A stretch of DNA of 52,642 nucleotides from an uncultured Lysobacteraceae bacterium (GCA_946480825.1 CAMLLG010000025.1:1-52642); one strand, 5' to 3'; numbered from the stretch's first letter, positions 10,301 through 19,114 are shown. Numbers and translations: made by a program. Notes: generated by a model from the sequence alone, not told the origin.

Positions 10301-13300
10301 ACGATGGCAACGACCTGCGCAGCGACTCGGCGCTGCGATCGCCGAACGCCGCCTCCGTGCCTTCGACGCGGGCGAGAGCATCGACGAAATCCACACCCTC
10401 CACTGCCGGCCACAGATCGGTGTCGCCGCCTGCGTTCAGCACCGTATTGGTGAAGAACCGCAGATGCTCGGGGTCGGCGATGGCATGCAACGCTTCTTCG
10501 CCTGCTTCTTCCGAGGCAGCAAGCAAGTTGACCAGCGGCTTCGGAAAGAGTTTCGCGTCTTGGTCGCGCCGCCAAAGCGGCACCGACCAACCGACGTCAC
10601 CCACATCAACGCCCCACAGCGAACTCACCCGGATGATGCGATCAGCGAACTTCAGGCCCTGCACGAAGCCGGTCGCCTGTGCCGGCTGGCCCGCTGGCGC
10701 GAAACGGCGTTCCGGCTCAAGGATTTCGACGTATTCATCGATCTTGCGTACGATCGGCAGATACTTGAGCAGGTTCTGCTCTTCCTTGTCGCCCTCGATG
10801 CCGTAACGCTCGGCGCGCTGCGTCGTACGCTCGTACACGATCACGTGCTTGGCGCGATTCCAGAACACGCCGATGCGGCCGATGCGCTCCACCGCGTAAT
10901 GGCTGACCCGGCCCAGCTCGACATTGGCCTCGATGATCGAGCGCTCTTCGTCGAAACGGGCCTTGAGTGCGCCGTAACCACCCAGCGCGGTCCAGGCGAC
11001 ACGGGACAGCTCGCCGCTGGTGGACTGCAGCTCCCGGGTGACGGCTTCGTAGATGCGACGGGATTCGAAGCCGAAGGTCGCGCCGCCCCGCAGACCCGTG
11101 TCTTTGTCGGCAGCGTCTTTTTTCAGATAAGGCCGCGCGTGCAGATCCGCGACGTTCCGGCGCGCGATCGGATCGGACGTCGCGTCGAGCGGCGCATCCG
11201 GATCGGTCTTCGCGATGCGCAGACGTTGACTCAGGCCACTGTCCTGATCGAAGCGAAGCGATCCGGCTTCCAGCGGCCGATACGGTTGCAACGAGAGCAG
11301 GCGACTCTGGTAGCTCTCGACCAGCGCATTCCATGCGCGACTGTATTCGAGAGGCAGCGTTGCCGTGTCGGTGCGCCTGCTTTCGGGATCGACGACCTCG
11401 AGCCGTTGCGCGATGCGTCCACGCTGGATTTCGTCCGTCGTCAGTCGCACGCCGGCCGGGCGCAGGGTCGATTCCAGACCGTACAGCAGCTCGAAGCGCG
11501 CCGAGGACAGCAGCGGGCCCGCGGCCGCTTCGCCCGGACGACCGAACAACAGGCGCAGATTCCACGGCAGATCGCTGTAGGCACGTTCGTCGTCGCGCAG
11601 GCGCAGTTTGAACTCGGCATGCGGGCCCAGCCGGTAACCGATCGCTGCACGCTTGCTCCCCGCCGGTCTCTCGTCGATATCCTTCCGGCGTTCGTACGCT
11701 TCGCCGACGCCCTGCGTCGGCAGCGTCAATGTCGCATCCGGTTGCAGCGACCGGAAACGCCAGCGCGGCCCCTCGGGATCGCTGAGCGACCAGCCCGCAT
11801 AGTCGTTGCTCTCGGCGTTGTTCGCTTTCGGAAATTGGAAAGCGATTTTTCCGATGAAAAATGGAGCTTGATCGAGGACGATCAGTTCGAACTGCGGCGA
11901 CCGACCCTGATCGCCGCCCTCCCCGCCGGCCGGCGCCTGCACTCCGAGCGACATCTTCAGGCTGCGCGAGCGGTCGTCGCGCAAACGCTCTTCGATGCGC
12001 AGCGTGCTGTCGACCCCATCTCCCGGCGCGACTTCGGCGAGGATGGGCGCGGGCAAGCGGTCACTGTTCGCATCGTCCGCGAAACGGCTTCGGGGCACGG
12101 CATCGAAACCGCCCGGCTTGACCGCAAGATCGCCGAAATGGCATTCGAGACGGTAGGACGGGCGCTGCAGCCTGATCCGATATCGATCCAGCGCCACGCC
12201 CCAGGCGATGCGGAACAGACGGACTTCCGCCTGCTTCGCATCGATCCGCATCGCGCCGATATCGATTTTTCGCGGCTGGAAGTGCCCGGGCCCCGTCAGC
12301 TCGATCACGGTGTTGGGCATGAAACCGTGCGCCGCATCCCGGGCCTTGATCGCGACGAACGCGCAATCGGCATCGAATTGCATCGGGCCGCCGTCCGATG
12401 TCATTGCGGGCAATGTGACCTGGACCGGGAACCTTTGCGTCGTCAGGATTTCGACGTTGCGCGCAGGCCCGAACGCATCGACACCGCCCCAAGAGGACTG
12501 CGCGGGCTGCAGGTCGCGCTGCTGCCATGCGATCGTCGCGGTCGCGGCGGGCGCCACCACAGGCTTGTTCGGGTCGGATCTGGGCGACTCGATCTGCGGA
12601 AGCGCGCTGATACCGTCCGCTTCGTTCGCCAGAAGAACCGCTTCGTGGATGGGCCCCGAGACGATGCGCTCGAAGCCCTTGAGCACCCGATAGGGCGATA
12701 GCCGCTCGATGCGGAACTCGCGCCAGACTTCCCGGCTCCCTCCGACCGGCGGGCCCCACGGGTCCGTCTGCACCAGACTGTATGCCGGGGGTTTCGAAGC
12801 GGAGTCGAAATCCAGAGGAACGCCATATTCGAGCGGGCTGGCGCTTCGGGCATCCGCGGAGAGGCGTAATCGCGGCCCGGTCAAAGGCGGCACACCGTCG
12901 GTCTCGACCTGCGGCCAGAGCACCGATTCGAATCTGGTGTGTGCGCTCAGGCCGAGGGAAATCTCGATTCTGTATTGATTGGACTCCGAGTTCTTCGCGC
13001 GCCGGATCGCGATCGGGATATCTAGACTTCCGTCGCCTTCGATCGCCAGCTGCTGCGCCCCCATCGCGAGAAAAAGCGGCAGAGATCGCGCACCACCACC
13101 CGGTCGCCAATAGAATTTTGCGGTCTTGGCGGTATCGCTCCAGACCTCGTAGCCCTTGAATTCCTGATAGAAGCCGATCGCGACCGGCTTTCCGACCGTG
13201 AGCGATGCGACGACGATCGATTTGTCCGGCCCGTTGTCCGGCCCGACCTCCGCGACAAGTCGAAACGCGAGTGGACCGACATCGTTGACGCTGGAATCGC

Positions 13301-13568
13301 CGCGATAATCGATACCGGTGAACAATGCGTTGCGCACGACGTAATCGATGGTCAATGTGTCGCCCGAAACCTTGACTTCACTGCCATCGGGGCGACAGTG
13401 CGTCCAGAACAGCAGGAGTCCTTTGCTCCACAATTCGAAGCGGAAAATCCGATCGCGGCTTCCGGCTCCGGCCTCGAATTTTCCGTTCCGGATCTTGACT
13501 TCGAGCGGTAGCCGGCCCGGATCTTCGAAAAAAAACCGCGCCGCCAACAACTTGTCCATGTCGCTCAT
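7338..13568 (-). CDS. Giant protein of unknown function with a central coiled-coil region (first gene of a two-gene operon)
   Basis: 2076 aa, intact frame. The start ATG has AGGGG 5 bases upstream; a second in-frame ATG lies three codons later. There is no signal peptide. Approximate regions: 1-1150 mixed and beta-rich, with many Arg/Asp-rich strands; 1170-1590 long charged helices with heptad-like spacing, typical of coiled coil (EKDRIAGRIEKFKNSEQWK onward); 1600-2030 beta-rich with alternating hydrophobic residues (LDPGPLNFGAFSIDGLALNL) and a strongly hydrophobic strand pair near the end (SLIVFFLFSGNFRLWGII). The part encoding the coiled coil (about 8850-10050) is the most AT-rich part of the operon. 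No catalytic motif was seen. Size and layout suggest a structural, scaffold or large effector-like role, but that is speculation. A 158-bp gap upstream could hold the operon promoter. Confidence 0.9.
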   Translation of the reverse strand: MSDMDKLLAARFFFEDPGRLPLEVKIRNGKFEAGAGSRDRIFRFELWSKGLLLFWTHCRPDGSEVKVSGDTLTIDYVVRNALFTGIDYRGDSSVNDVGPLAFRLVAEVGPDNGPDKSIVVASLTVGKPVAIGFYQEFKGYEVWSDTAKTAKFYWRPGGGARSLPLFLAMGAQQLAIEGDGSLDIPIAIRRAKNSESNQYRIEISLGLSAHTRFESVLWPQVETDGVPPLTGPRLRLSADARSASPLEYGVPLDFDSASKPPAYSLVQTDPWGPPVGGSREVWREFRIERLSPYRVLKGFERIVSGPIHEAVLLANEADGISALPQIESPRSDPNKPVVAPAATATIAWQQRDLQPAQSSWGGVDAFGPARNVEILTTQRFPVQVTLPAMTSDGGPMQFDADCAFVAIKARDAAHGFMPNTVIELTGPGHFQPRKIDIGAMRIDAKQAEVRLFRIAWGVALDRYRIRLQRPSYRLECHFGDLAVKPGGFDAVPRSRFADDANSDRLPAPILAEVAPGDGVDSTLRIEERLRDDRSRSLKMSLGVQAPAGGEGGDQGRSPQFELIVLDQAPFFIGKIAFQFPKANNAESNDYAGWSLSDPEGPRWRFRSLQPDATLTLPTQGVGEAYERRKDIDERPAGSKRAAIGYRLGPHAEFKLRLRDDERAYSDLPWNLRLLFGRPGEAAAGPLLSSARFELLYGLESTLRPAGVRLTTDEIQRGRIAQRLEVVDPESRRTDTATLPLEYSRAWNALVESYQSRLLSLQPYRPLEAGSLRFDQDSGLSQRLRIAKTDPDAPLDATSDPIARRNVADLHARPYLKKDAADKDTGLRGGATFGFESRRIYEAVTRELQSTSGELSRVAWTALGGYGALKARFDEERSIIEANVELGRVSHYAVERIGRIGVFWNRAKHVIVYERTTQRAERYGIEGDKEEQNLLKYLPIVRKIDEYVEILEPERRFAPAGQPAQATGFVQGLKFADRIIRVSSLWGVDVGDVGWSVPLWRRDQDAKLFPKPLVNLLAASEEAGEEALHAIADPEHLRFFTNTVLNAGGDTDLWPAVEGVDFVDALARVEGTEAAFGDRSAESLRRSLPSSAEGRPALAACTWRIEDGERPIDLIAGRGQQPISAKLRNLTVMRKPVAPAGEPSPTRIFGALLSEAESIRLDLRDTVLRGLREFWDEKRWLLEKDRIAGRIEKFKNSEQWKALEEMKKKTTCDLLVKQAHRPIDALSRELISRIGEEHEKIQKRVLDLGERAQAQLTNLADDFRGRIDVLVDKKRLVLDNLDGAMRRTWADIDHAQLALHAMLGEAVTALHEALDKAGQTIDLKAYRTRISRARQAVEVIQWRSTQAFSGLDRAIETLSRYWKGKAGKDLPSKLKNIAKQAKGRVERLLEDIDARLVQAQGVADHLEVELEKLQQDIRSDISGVETAIESHIDALHQAVEEGLSEVGSDLDALSREVDFALDAIRVLVSRIERDLRGAMTTETFLRVLNAGVQELSSTTRSAFDTAKGNIEHRIRTDICPSLPSLTLGGDFAALQELVKEIEVIVGRLSPPELAWIEEKLKQQWDEWSKSLDNVSDGLRHALDSLGESVRTAFNAPLSLLRAFGAAPNLPELSFNREWLEYVFDPSDLTIDISPVTSFFAELGDDLKGLSLNLPSIGLDASGLLPAALRDFDLNAVFGSLGGVKMPGLLSRVKLPNLDRNAVKVTHGFDKKTKRAWVQADVDVPYRTNPVLFDAMSLALRLVKPKFSARSRMEAGLGGNPAFYAKGEIASTIRLEFSGNPLVDLRDASIRFDDRGQFDFDFSPDRIDFKAGLKFLADLIRARSKIDQDPEQARGFVPMLIEADGLPIGVRTTLELDPGPLNFGAFSIDGLALNLSFELVAKPEFRIGTRLSLASPDKPFVLSVGLLGGGGWLAVAASYLPSKGLLESEVDIALAAGRVFSVNFGPIRGMAQVVFGVNARFVSRGSRSRFSLIVFFLFSGNFRLWGIITVGLYLRLEIEYQSSGSLVGRGVVHITVKIGRFFKRTVRQRVNYRFAGKSNGQQALAGDVAKRAITADVASPVTDVHGARAAAYLARYED

Positions 13569-13726
13569 GCGCGCCCCTGTTCGACGATGAGTCGTCGCCC
13601 GATCGGGGCGACATGCATCGCTACGCTGGCATGCTCATACAGGACGCGCAAGGGGCAGTCGTCGGGAAGACGACAGCGCGACCAAAGTGATGCCGGCTGC
13701 GCTGGCCGGCCGGAGCCATCGCCCCC

Positions 13727-14734
13727 TCAGGCGTACTCGCCCGCCGATTTCGCGGCGGCGCGGGCGTCGGCGGGCGCGACGGCGACGCGGGCGATCATCA
13801 CCATCATCACCTGCAGCCACGGCATTTCGTTGCGCAGGGTCACGCCCTGCGCGAGCGGGCGGACGGTCGCGGCGAAGGCATCGAACGCGGCGCGGTATTT
13901 CGCGCGGCCTTCGACGGCATCACCGTACTGCGCCCACAGGCCCTTCCATTGGCGGATCAGCCGTGCGGCGTGCTGTTGCAGCGTCGGCACCTGCGGATGC
14001 GGCAGGCATTCGCCGAGCAGGAACGACAGGTGTTGGCCGAGCTCCCACGGGCTCATCACCGCCGGCACGTTCACCGCTTCGCAGGCGAACGCGGCCGGTG
14101 CAGAAGCGTCGGGCAGCACGCGGCGCGGCCGCCAGCCGGGGAGGTCCGCGTCGTGCGGACGGCCTTGGCCGACCAGATCCCAGAACGCGCCGCCGCCGAC
14201 GGTGTCGCAGACCAGATGGATGCGCGACTGCACGGCATCGTTGAGCACGCGGTGCTGGCGCCAGGTGTCGAAGATCCAGCATTCGCCCGCGGCCATGTTG
14301 ATGGTCTGGCCGTCGCATTCGAACTGCACCGTGGGCTGGGTCACGATCGGCACGTGCACGCGCACGCGCTCGGTCCAGTAATAGCCCTGGTCGGCGTGGC
14401 GGGTGACTTCGGCCTGCCCCGCCAGGCGCATCAGCCGGGTGCGGCCGATGGTGGCGCCGAGACTGGCGAGGGTCTGTCGCAGATAGGGGCAATGCTGCAG
14501 GTGCGGGGTGGGACGCATGACACCGGCGAAGGCTTCGTTGTCCGGGTCGCCGTCCACCGCCAGCAGCGGCAGCATCGAATTGCCGGGAAAGCCCTGCGGA
14601 TGCGGCTTCCATACCGATTCGCCGAGGGCCTCGATCTCCTGCGCGAGCACGGCCGCGTCGAACGACAGCGGCAACTGGATGAAAGGTACCTGGAGTTTCA
14701 AGGCCGCGGCCCCGGGTTGCTGCGATGGCGGCAT
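13727..14734 (-). CDS. Aspartyl/asparaginyl beta-hydroxylase-like Fe(II)/2-oxoglutarate dioxygenase
   Basis: 335 aa from the preferred ATG (MPPSQQPG); an in-frame ATG at 14815 adds 27 low-complexity residues. The first half matches the Asp/Asn hydroxylase family: an iron-binding HxD in RHADQGYYW (His113, Asp115), the distal His161 in WRQHRVLN and the 2-oxoglutarate Arg171 in SRIHLV. Such enzymes hydroxylate Asp, Asn or Arg side chains using O2, Fe(II) and 2-oxoglutarate. The C-terminal half (about 185-335) is helical and unassigned. No signal peptide, so cytoplasmic. It lies downstream of the TonB receptor with a REP-like repeat in between, and upstream of the giant pair in the same direction; co-transcription with either is not shown. 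The target is unknown. Confidence 0.87.
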   Translation of the reverse strand: MPPSQQPGAAALKLQVPFIQLPLSFDAAVLAQEIEALGESVWKPHPQGFPGNSMLPLLAVDGDPDNEAFAGVMRPTPHLQHCPYLRQTLASLGATIGRTRLMRLAGQAEVTRHADQGYYWTERVRVHVPIVTQPTVQFECDGQTINMAAGECWIFDTWRQHRVLNDAVQSRIHLVCDTVGGGAFWDLVGQGRPHDADLPGWRPRRVLPDASAPAAFACEAVNVPAVMSPWELGQHLSFLLGECLPHPQVPTLQQHAARLIRQWKGLWAQYGDAVEGRAKYRAAFDAFAATVRPLAQGVTLRNEMPWLQVMMVMIARVAVAPADARAAAKSAGEYA

Positions 14735-14844
14735 TTTAGGCCGATTTCGCGCGCCTGCTGCTTGCGCCCGATCAAACCCCGGGCGGCGGCCCCGGAAGGA
14801 AGTCGGACCCGACATGGCCCCGGAAAGACCGGGGCCATACCGCC

Positions 14845-14903
14845 GGTAAAGCGGGCTTCAGCCCGCTGCTTCGACATCATCAAGGGGTTTCAGCGAGCCG
14901 AAG
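14845..14903. repeat. REP-like inverted repeat, GGTARAGCGG family
   Basis: GGTAAAGCGGGCTTCAGCCC followed by GCTGCTTC, with a degenerate inverted copy ending AAGCCCGCCCTA about 30 bases on. It has the same layout as the copies at 44701 and 46594: a GTAG-like head and a GC hairpin with a TTCA loop. It lies between the TonB receptor and the dioxygenase gene. Confidence 0.65.
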
Positions 14904-14946
14904 CCCGCCCTAACAATCCCTCAGGCCGGCGATTCCGGATCCGCGC

Positions 14947-17900
14947 TCAGAACTTCTGGTTGTACTGCAGGTAGAAGAAGCCTCCGCCCGGCAGATCGTA
15001 GGCGCCGTCGAACGAATGCGCGAAGGCGTTGCGGGCGATCGGCGGTTCCTTGCCGAACAGATTGCGCGCGCCGACGCTGACCTTGCCGTTCCACGGCGTT
15101 TTCCAGCCGACCTGCACGTCGTGATAGAACCGCGCGCCGATGCGGTTCTCGAAGCGCAGCGGGTTGCCGTTGGCGTCGAGCACATCGTTGTCGCACAGCT
15201 CGGTCGGGGTGATGCCGTATTCGAAATAGTTCGGGCCGAACGGACAGCCTTCGTCCATCGCCGAGTAGTAGCGCACCGCCCAGGTCGCGTCCCAGTCGCC
15301 CTTGCGCCACGACGTGGTCAGGTTCGAGCGCAGGCGCCAGGCCGGCGCGCCGTTGTACTGGCCGACCACGCCGAACAGGGTGTTGTCGGTCGAGTAGGTG
15401 TTGTCCCACTGGAACGAGAACCTGCCCCATGCGGTCTCCGGCATGGCGTAGGTGACCTGGACGTCGTAGCCCTCGACTTCGCCCTGCGCCAGATTGAACT
15501 GGCTCTGGCGCACATCGACGATGTTGCCGACGTTGTCGCGGGTGACGAACGAACAGAACAGCGCGCGCTGGGCCGCGTCCGGCGCCGCGCCGACGCTGCC
15601 GGGCGCGCCGTAGCAGGCGGTGAGGATGGCCTGGGTGCCGCGGAAGGTGATCACGTCCTCGAGGGTGATGTTGTACCAGTCGAGGGTGACGTTCAGGCCC
15701 GGCGCCCAACTCGGGCTGTAGACGATGCCGAAGCTTTTCGTCTCGCCGAATTCCGGCTGCAGATCCGGGTTGCCGCCCTGCAGCGAGCGGATCTGTCCGT
15801 TCGGCTGGGCCACGCCGACGCCCGGCACCCCGTCCGCGGTGCAGCGCGCGGCATCGGTGGTGGCCAGGCCGATGTTCGCGATGTTGCAGGGGTCGATCGC
15901 GGCCGGGAAGCTCTCGGTGCCGCCGAGATACAGGTCGAGCACGTCGGGCGCACGGAACGATTCGGAGAAGGTGCCGCGCAGCATCAGGTCGTCCATCACC
16001 TGCCACTTGATGCCGATCTTCTTCGCGGTGTCGCCGCCGATGTCCGGGACGACCGTGGTGCCGCCGAAGAAACCGCTGGAATCGTAGTCGGACTTGCGCG
16101 CCGCGAGATTCACTTCCAGCAGCTTGGCGAACGGCAGGTCGGCCAACAACGGGATGTTCAACTCGGCGTAGATCTCGTCGACGTTGACGTTGCCGCTGGT
16201 CGGCTCGGTGAAATTCGACGAGGAACCGCCGCCGGCCACCAGCGCATCGGGCTGGTTCCGGAACGCGGTGCGACGATGTTCGAGGCCGACCGCGAAACCC
16301 AGCGGACCAGCCGGCAGGTCGACGATCGAACCGGAGAGATTCGCGAAGTAGTCCTTCGTCGTCATCTGCTGCAGCGAATTCTGGGTGTAGCTGATGTAGT
16401 CGATCATCGCCTCGTATTCCTCGCGCGTGATCACGCCCGCGCCGAGGCCGAGATCGGCGCCGCCGAACACGTTGAACGGCACGCAGCCGGCGATCACCGC
16501 GCCGGCACCGTCGAGACATTCGAGCGCGCCGGTGACCGGGTTGCGGCGGGAATCGCCGACCGCGCGGCGCAGGTTGAACAGATTGATGAAGTTCTCGCCG
16601 CGCTGGGCGATGCGCGAATCCAGATACGAATAGCCGACATCCCAATAAAGATCGCGACCGGCGAGATCGAACGACCCGTCGAACGACAGCGTCACCGCGA
16701 GATTGTCGTTGTCGAAATAAGGCTTGCGCGGACCGACCGCGAGCGCGCGGAAATTGGCCTGGCGCAGGTCTTCGCCGAACGGATTGAACACGTTGCCCGC
16801 GGTCGGCGCGAACGCCCACTGCGGGCCGGCCAGCCCGCGGATGTCCATGGTCAGCGGCACTTCCGCCAACTGTTGGTCGGAACTGCGCTGGACGTAGGTG
16901 GCCATCGCATTGAAGTTGATGCGATCGGTCAGGCGCAGCGATGTCTGACCGTAGACGCCGAAGCGTTCGATCGGCTGCAACAGATAGTTCACCGGCGCGA
17001 AGTTGTAACGGTCGGAGCTGCCGGAGCCGTCGAACGTATAGTTGATGAAGGCGCGGAAATCGGAGGCCTGGCGGCCGTCTTCGCCCGGCCTGAGGGTGTA
17101 CGGGCCACCGGCGACGGGCGTGCAGGTCCGGAAACCGGAGGCGGTCGGCGTGAGCGCACCCGCGCAGCGGGTGAAATTGCCGCGCAGGCTGGTGCCGGAA
17201 CCGAACAGACCGCCGGAAGCGAGATCGCCGCCGCCGTACACCGGCACCGACGCGATCTCGCGATCACCGGCGTAGACCGGTTCCTGGTCCTGATAGGCGA
17301 TGTTGAACACCGCGTTCCAGCGCTCGCTGCCGGCGCCGACGGTGAAATCGTAGGACTGCTGGAAGCCGTCGCCCTTGCCGTAGCCGCCGAGGTAGGCGTT
17401 GGCTTCGGCGCCTTCGAAATTCCTGCGGGTGATCACGTTGATCACGCCGGCGATGGCGTCGGAGCCGTAGATCGCCGAGGCGCCGTCCTTCAGCACTTCG
17501 ATGCGTTCGACCACCGAGACCGGAATCGAATTGAGATCGACCACGGCGGCGTTGGTGATGCCGGCGGTGATCCAGCGACGGCCGTTGACCAGGATCAGCG
17601 TGCGGTTGGCGCCGAGGCCGCGGAGCGAGATGTTCTGGGTGCCGTCGCTGCCGTTGGTGCCGGTGGTGACGTTGCGCAGCGCGCCGCCGTCGCTGGCGGC
17701 GATGTTGAACAGGATGTCGCCGACCGAGGTGAGGCCGCTGGCCTCGATCGCGGTGCGGTCGATGGTGAGCACCGGCGAGGTGCCTTCGACTTCGGCGGCG
17801 CGCGGAATGCGCGAACCGGTGACGACGACGGTGTCGAGTTCGTCCTGCGCGTCGCTGTCCTGCGCCTGCGCGGTGGCGGGCAGCAGTGCGGCCGAAGCGA

Positions 17901-17964
17901 GTGCGGCCGCGACGGCGAGCGGCAGTGTGGCCGGCGCGGCGGCGTGCGGATGGGATGGGGTCAT
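14947..17964 (-). CDS. TonB-dependent outer-membrane receptor
   Basis: 1005 aa from the ATG that has GGAG 6 bases upstream; an ATG four codons earlier has a poorer site. A signal peptide (hydrophobic run ending ATAQAQ) is followed by a TonB box-like DTVVVTGSRI, then a plug domain with DILFNIAASDGG, SLRGLGANRTLILVNGRRW and VERIEVLKDGASAIYGSDAI, all typical of the family. The rest is a beta barrel with alternating aromatic strands. It ends in YLQYNQKF, a C-terminal Phe as outer-membrane barrels require for assembly. It imports a scarce ligand using TonB/ExbBD energy; the substrate cannot be read from sequence. The length and the VVVTGSRI form resemble the large receptor set used for carbohydrates or peptides in Xanthomonadaceae. 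The AraC-type gene 104 bp upstream may regulate it. Confidence 0.95.
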   Translation of the reverse strand: MTPSHPHAAAPATLPLAVAAALASAALLPATAQAQDSDAQDELDTVVVTGSRIPRAAEVEGTSPVLTIDRTAIEASGLTSVGDILFNIAASDGGALRNVTTGTNGSDGTQNISLRGLGANRTLILVNGRRWITAGITNAAVVDLNSIPVSVVERIEVLKDGASAIYGSDAIAGVINVITRRNFEGAEANAYLGGYGKGDGFQQSYDFTVGAGSERWNAVFNIAYQDQEPVYAGDREIASVPVYGGGDLASGGLFGSGTSLRGNFTRCAGALTPTASGFRTCTPVAGGPYTLRPGEDGRQASDFRAFINYTFDGSGSSDRYNFAPVNYLLQPIERFGVYGQTSLRLTDRINFNAMATYVQRSSDQQLAEVPLTMDIRGLAGPQWAFAPTAGNVFNPFGEDLRQANFRALAVGPRKPYFDNDNLAVTLSFDGSFDLAGRDLYWDVGYSYLDSRIAQRGENFINLFNLRRAVGDSRRNPVTGALECLDGAGAVIAGCVPFNVFGGADLGLGAGVITREEYEAMIDYISYTQNSLQQMTTKDYFANLSGSIVDLPAGPLGFAVGLEHRRTAFRNQPDALVAGGGSSSNFTEPTSGNVNVDEIYAELNIPLLADLPFAKLLEVNLAARKSDYDSSGFFGGTTVVPDIGGDTAKKIGIKWQVMDDLMLRGTFSESFRAPDVLDLYLGGTESFPAAIDPCNIANIGLATTDAARCTADGVPGVGVAQPNGQIRSLQGGNPDLQPEFGETKSFGIVYSPSWAPGLNVTLDWYNITLEDVITFRGTQAILTACYGAPGSVGAAPDAAQRALFCSFVTRDNVGNIVDVRQSQFNLAQGEVEGYDVQVTYAMPETAWGRFSFQWDNTYSTDNTLFGVVGQYNGAPAWRLRSNLTTSWRKGDWDATWAVRYYSAMDEGCPFGPNYFEYGITPTELCDNDVLDANGNPLRFENRIGARFYHDVQVGWKTPWNGKVSVGARNLFGKEPPIARNAFAHSFDGAYDLPGGGFFYLQYNQKF

Positions 17965-18068
17965 CGTCGTCTCCATGAGAAGTGAGTGCTGGACTGTGCG
18001 AATGCGCCGGATGCGAACGCACCGCGATGCGCGGAGGCATCGCTGCGCGGCGTTGCGTTAGTGCGGCG

Positions 18069-19073
18069 TCAAAGCTCGGGCCACATTACGTTTCGTGCCG
18101 ATGCGCCGCTTTGCGCGGCGGGTTTCGTGCCTGTGCCGACCTTGGCGCCCCGCCGCGACGCGTCGCGCCAGGCGGTGGCGGTGGTGCGATAGCGCGCGCG
18201 GAAGGCGCGCGCGAAGCTGCAGCTGTTCTCGAAACCGCAGCAGGCGCCGATCTCGCTGATTGCGGCGTCGGTACCCGCGAGCAGTTCGCAGGCATGTTCC
18301 AGACGCAGACGCACCGACGCGGCCTGAGGACTCTCGTCGTAGATGTCGTGGAAGGTCTTCGACAGATACCAGCTGGAAAAACTGGTGAGTTCGGCGAGTT
18401 CGGTCAGACGCACGACGCGGTCGCGATGTCCGTCTAGGAACAGGCGCGCGCGCTGCAGGCGTCCGAACACCTGACGCTTGCGCCGCATCGAACGCCCGGG
18501 GCAGCGGGCGATGCCGCGATCGAGTTCGCCCTGCAGCGCGGTGAGATGCGACAGCATCGATGCGAGCGCGCGCACCGCCGCTTCGTGCCCGGCCGCGGCG
18601 CCTGCGCTCGCATCGCGGCCGTTGCGCCACAGCCGGATCGCGATGCGCAGATCGCGACGGCTCATGCGGCCGCGACCCGGCAGCAGATCGGCACGCCGCG
18701 CGCCGCCCGGTTCCGCCGGCAACAGCAGACCCAGCGTGGCGCCATGACGGCCTGCGAGCAGCGCCGGGACCGAATCGCGATCCAGCGCCAGCCACTCGCC
18801 GGGGTTCAGGACGAAGCTGCCTTCGCGCGCCTGGACCCGGGTGCATCCGCGCAACTGGAACCAGATCGAGAACCCGCCGCCACCGGTGCGGACGCTGCCC
18901 ATGCGTGCGACCGCGAGCCAGCGGCACGCATGATCGAAGGGACGATGGCTGTCGAGCGGAGTGTCGAGAGGAGGCTCCCGCAGATCCACCGAAGCGCCCC
19001 GATCCGCCAGCGCGTGGTGACGGACGATGGACAGGGGAATGCGAGGGGGCGATGCCGTGTGTTCGAGTTGCAT
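18069..19073 (-). CDS. AraC-family transcriptional regulator
   Basis: 334 aa. The C-terminal 100 residues carry the paired helix-turn-helix of AraC/XylS proteins: VVRLTELAELTSFSSWYLSK (first HTH) and DAAISEIGACCGFENSCSFARAF (second HTH, with the conserved GF-x-N-x-S-x-F-x-RAF run). The N-terminal part (FSIWFQLRGC, then a REGSFVLNPGEWLAL strand pair) looks like a cupin-type ligand domain. The start has GGAG 8 bases upstream. It lies in the same direction as the TonB receptor and about 100 bp before it, so it is a likely regulator of that gene. A palindrome and an 11-bp tandem repeat lie just upstream of its start. Confidence 0.93.
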   Translation of the reverse strand: MQLEHTASPPRIPLSIVRHHALADRGASVDLREPPLDTPLDSHRPFDHACRWLAVARMGSVRTGGGGFSIWFQLRGCTRVQAREGSFVLNPGEWLALDRDSVPALLAGRHGATLGLLLPAEPGGARRADLLPGRGRMSRRDLRIAIRLWRNGRDASAGAAAGHEAAVRALASMLSHLTALQGELDRGIARCPGRSMRRKRQVFGRLQRARLFLDGHRDRVVRLTELAELTSFSSWYLSKTFHDIYDESPQAASVRLRLEHACELLAGTDAAISEIGACCGFENSCSFARAFRARYRTTATAWRDASRRGAKVGTGTKPAAQSGASARNVMWPEL

Positions 19074-19099
19074 GTCTGCGCTCCGTGCCGAATGTGGTC

Positions 19100-19114
19100 T
19101 CCGGTGTGACCGGA
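19100..19114. promoter_or_regulatory. Short palindrome upstream of the AraC-type gene
   Basis: TCCGGT-GTG-ACCGGA, a perfect 6-bp inverted repeat with a 3-bp centre, 27 bp before the regulator's ATG. It could be an operator or a leader hairpin; position is the only evidence. Confidence 0.3.

Noticed and set aside
9549..12701. 1050-codon open frame on the plus strand opposite the 2076-aa giant gene
   Set aside because: Considered because the giant genes are themselves unknown. The minus frame has a proper ribosome site, coupled start/stop with its partner and normal protein-like composition; the plus frame is Arg-rich and shadow-like.
15016..17985. 989-codon open frame on the plus strand opposite the TonB receptor
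   Set aside because: It mirrors the receptor gene; composition is Arg/Ala/Val-rich without any family motif, while the minus strand has an unmistakable TonB receptor. Antisense frames stay open in GC-rich DNA.
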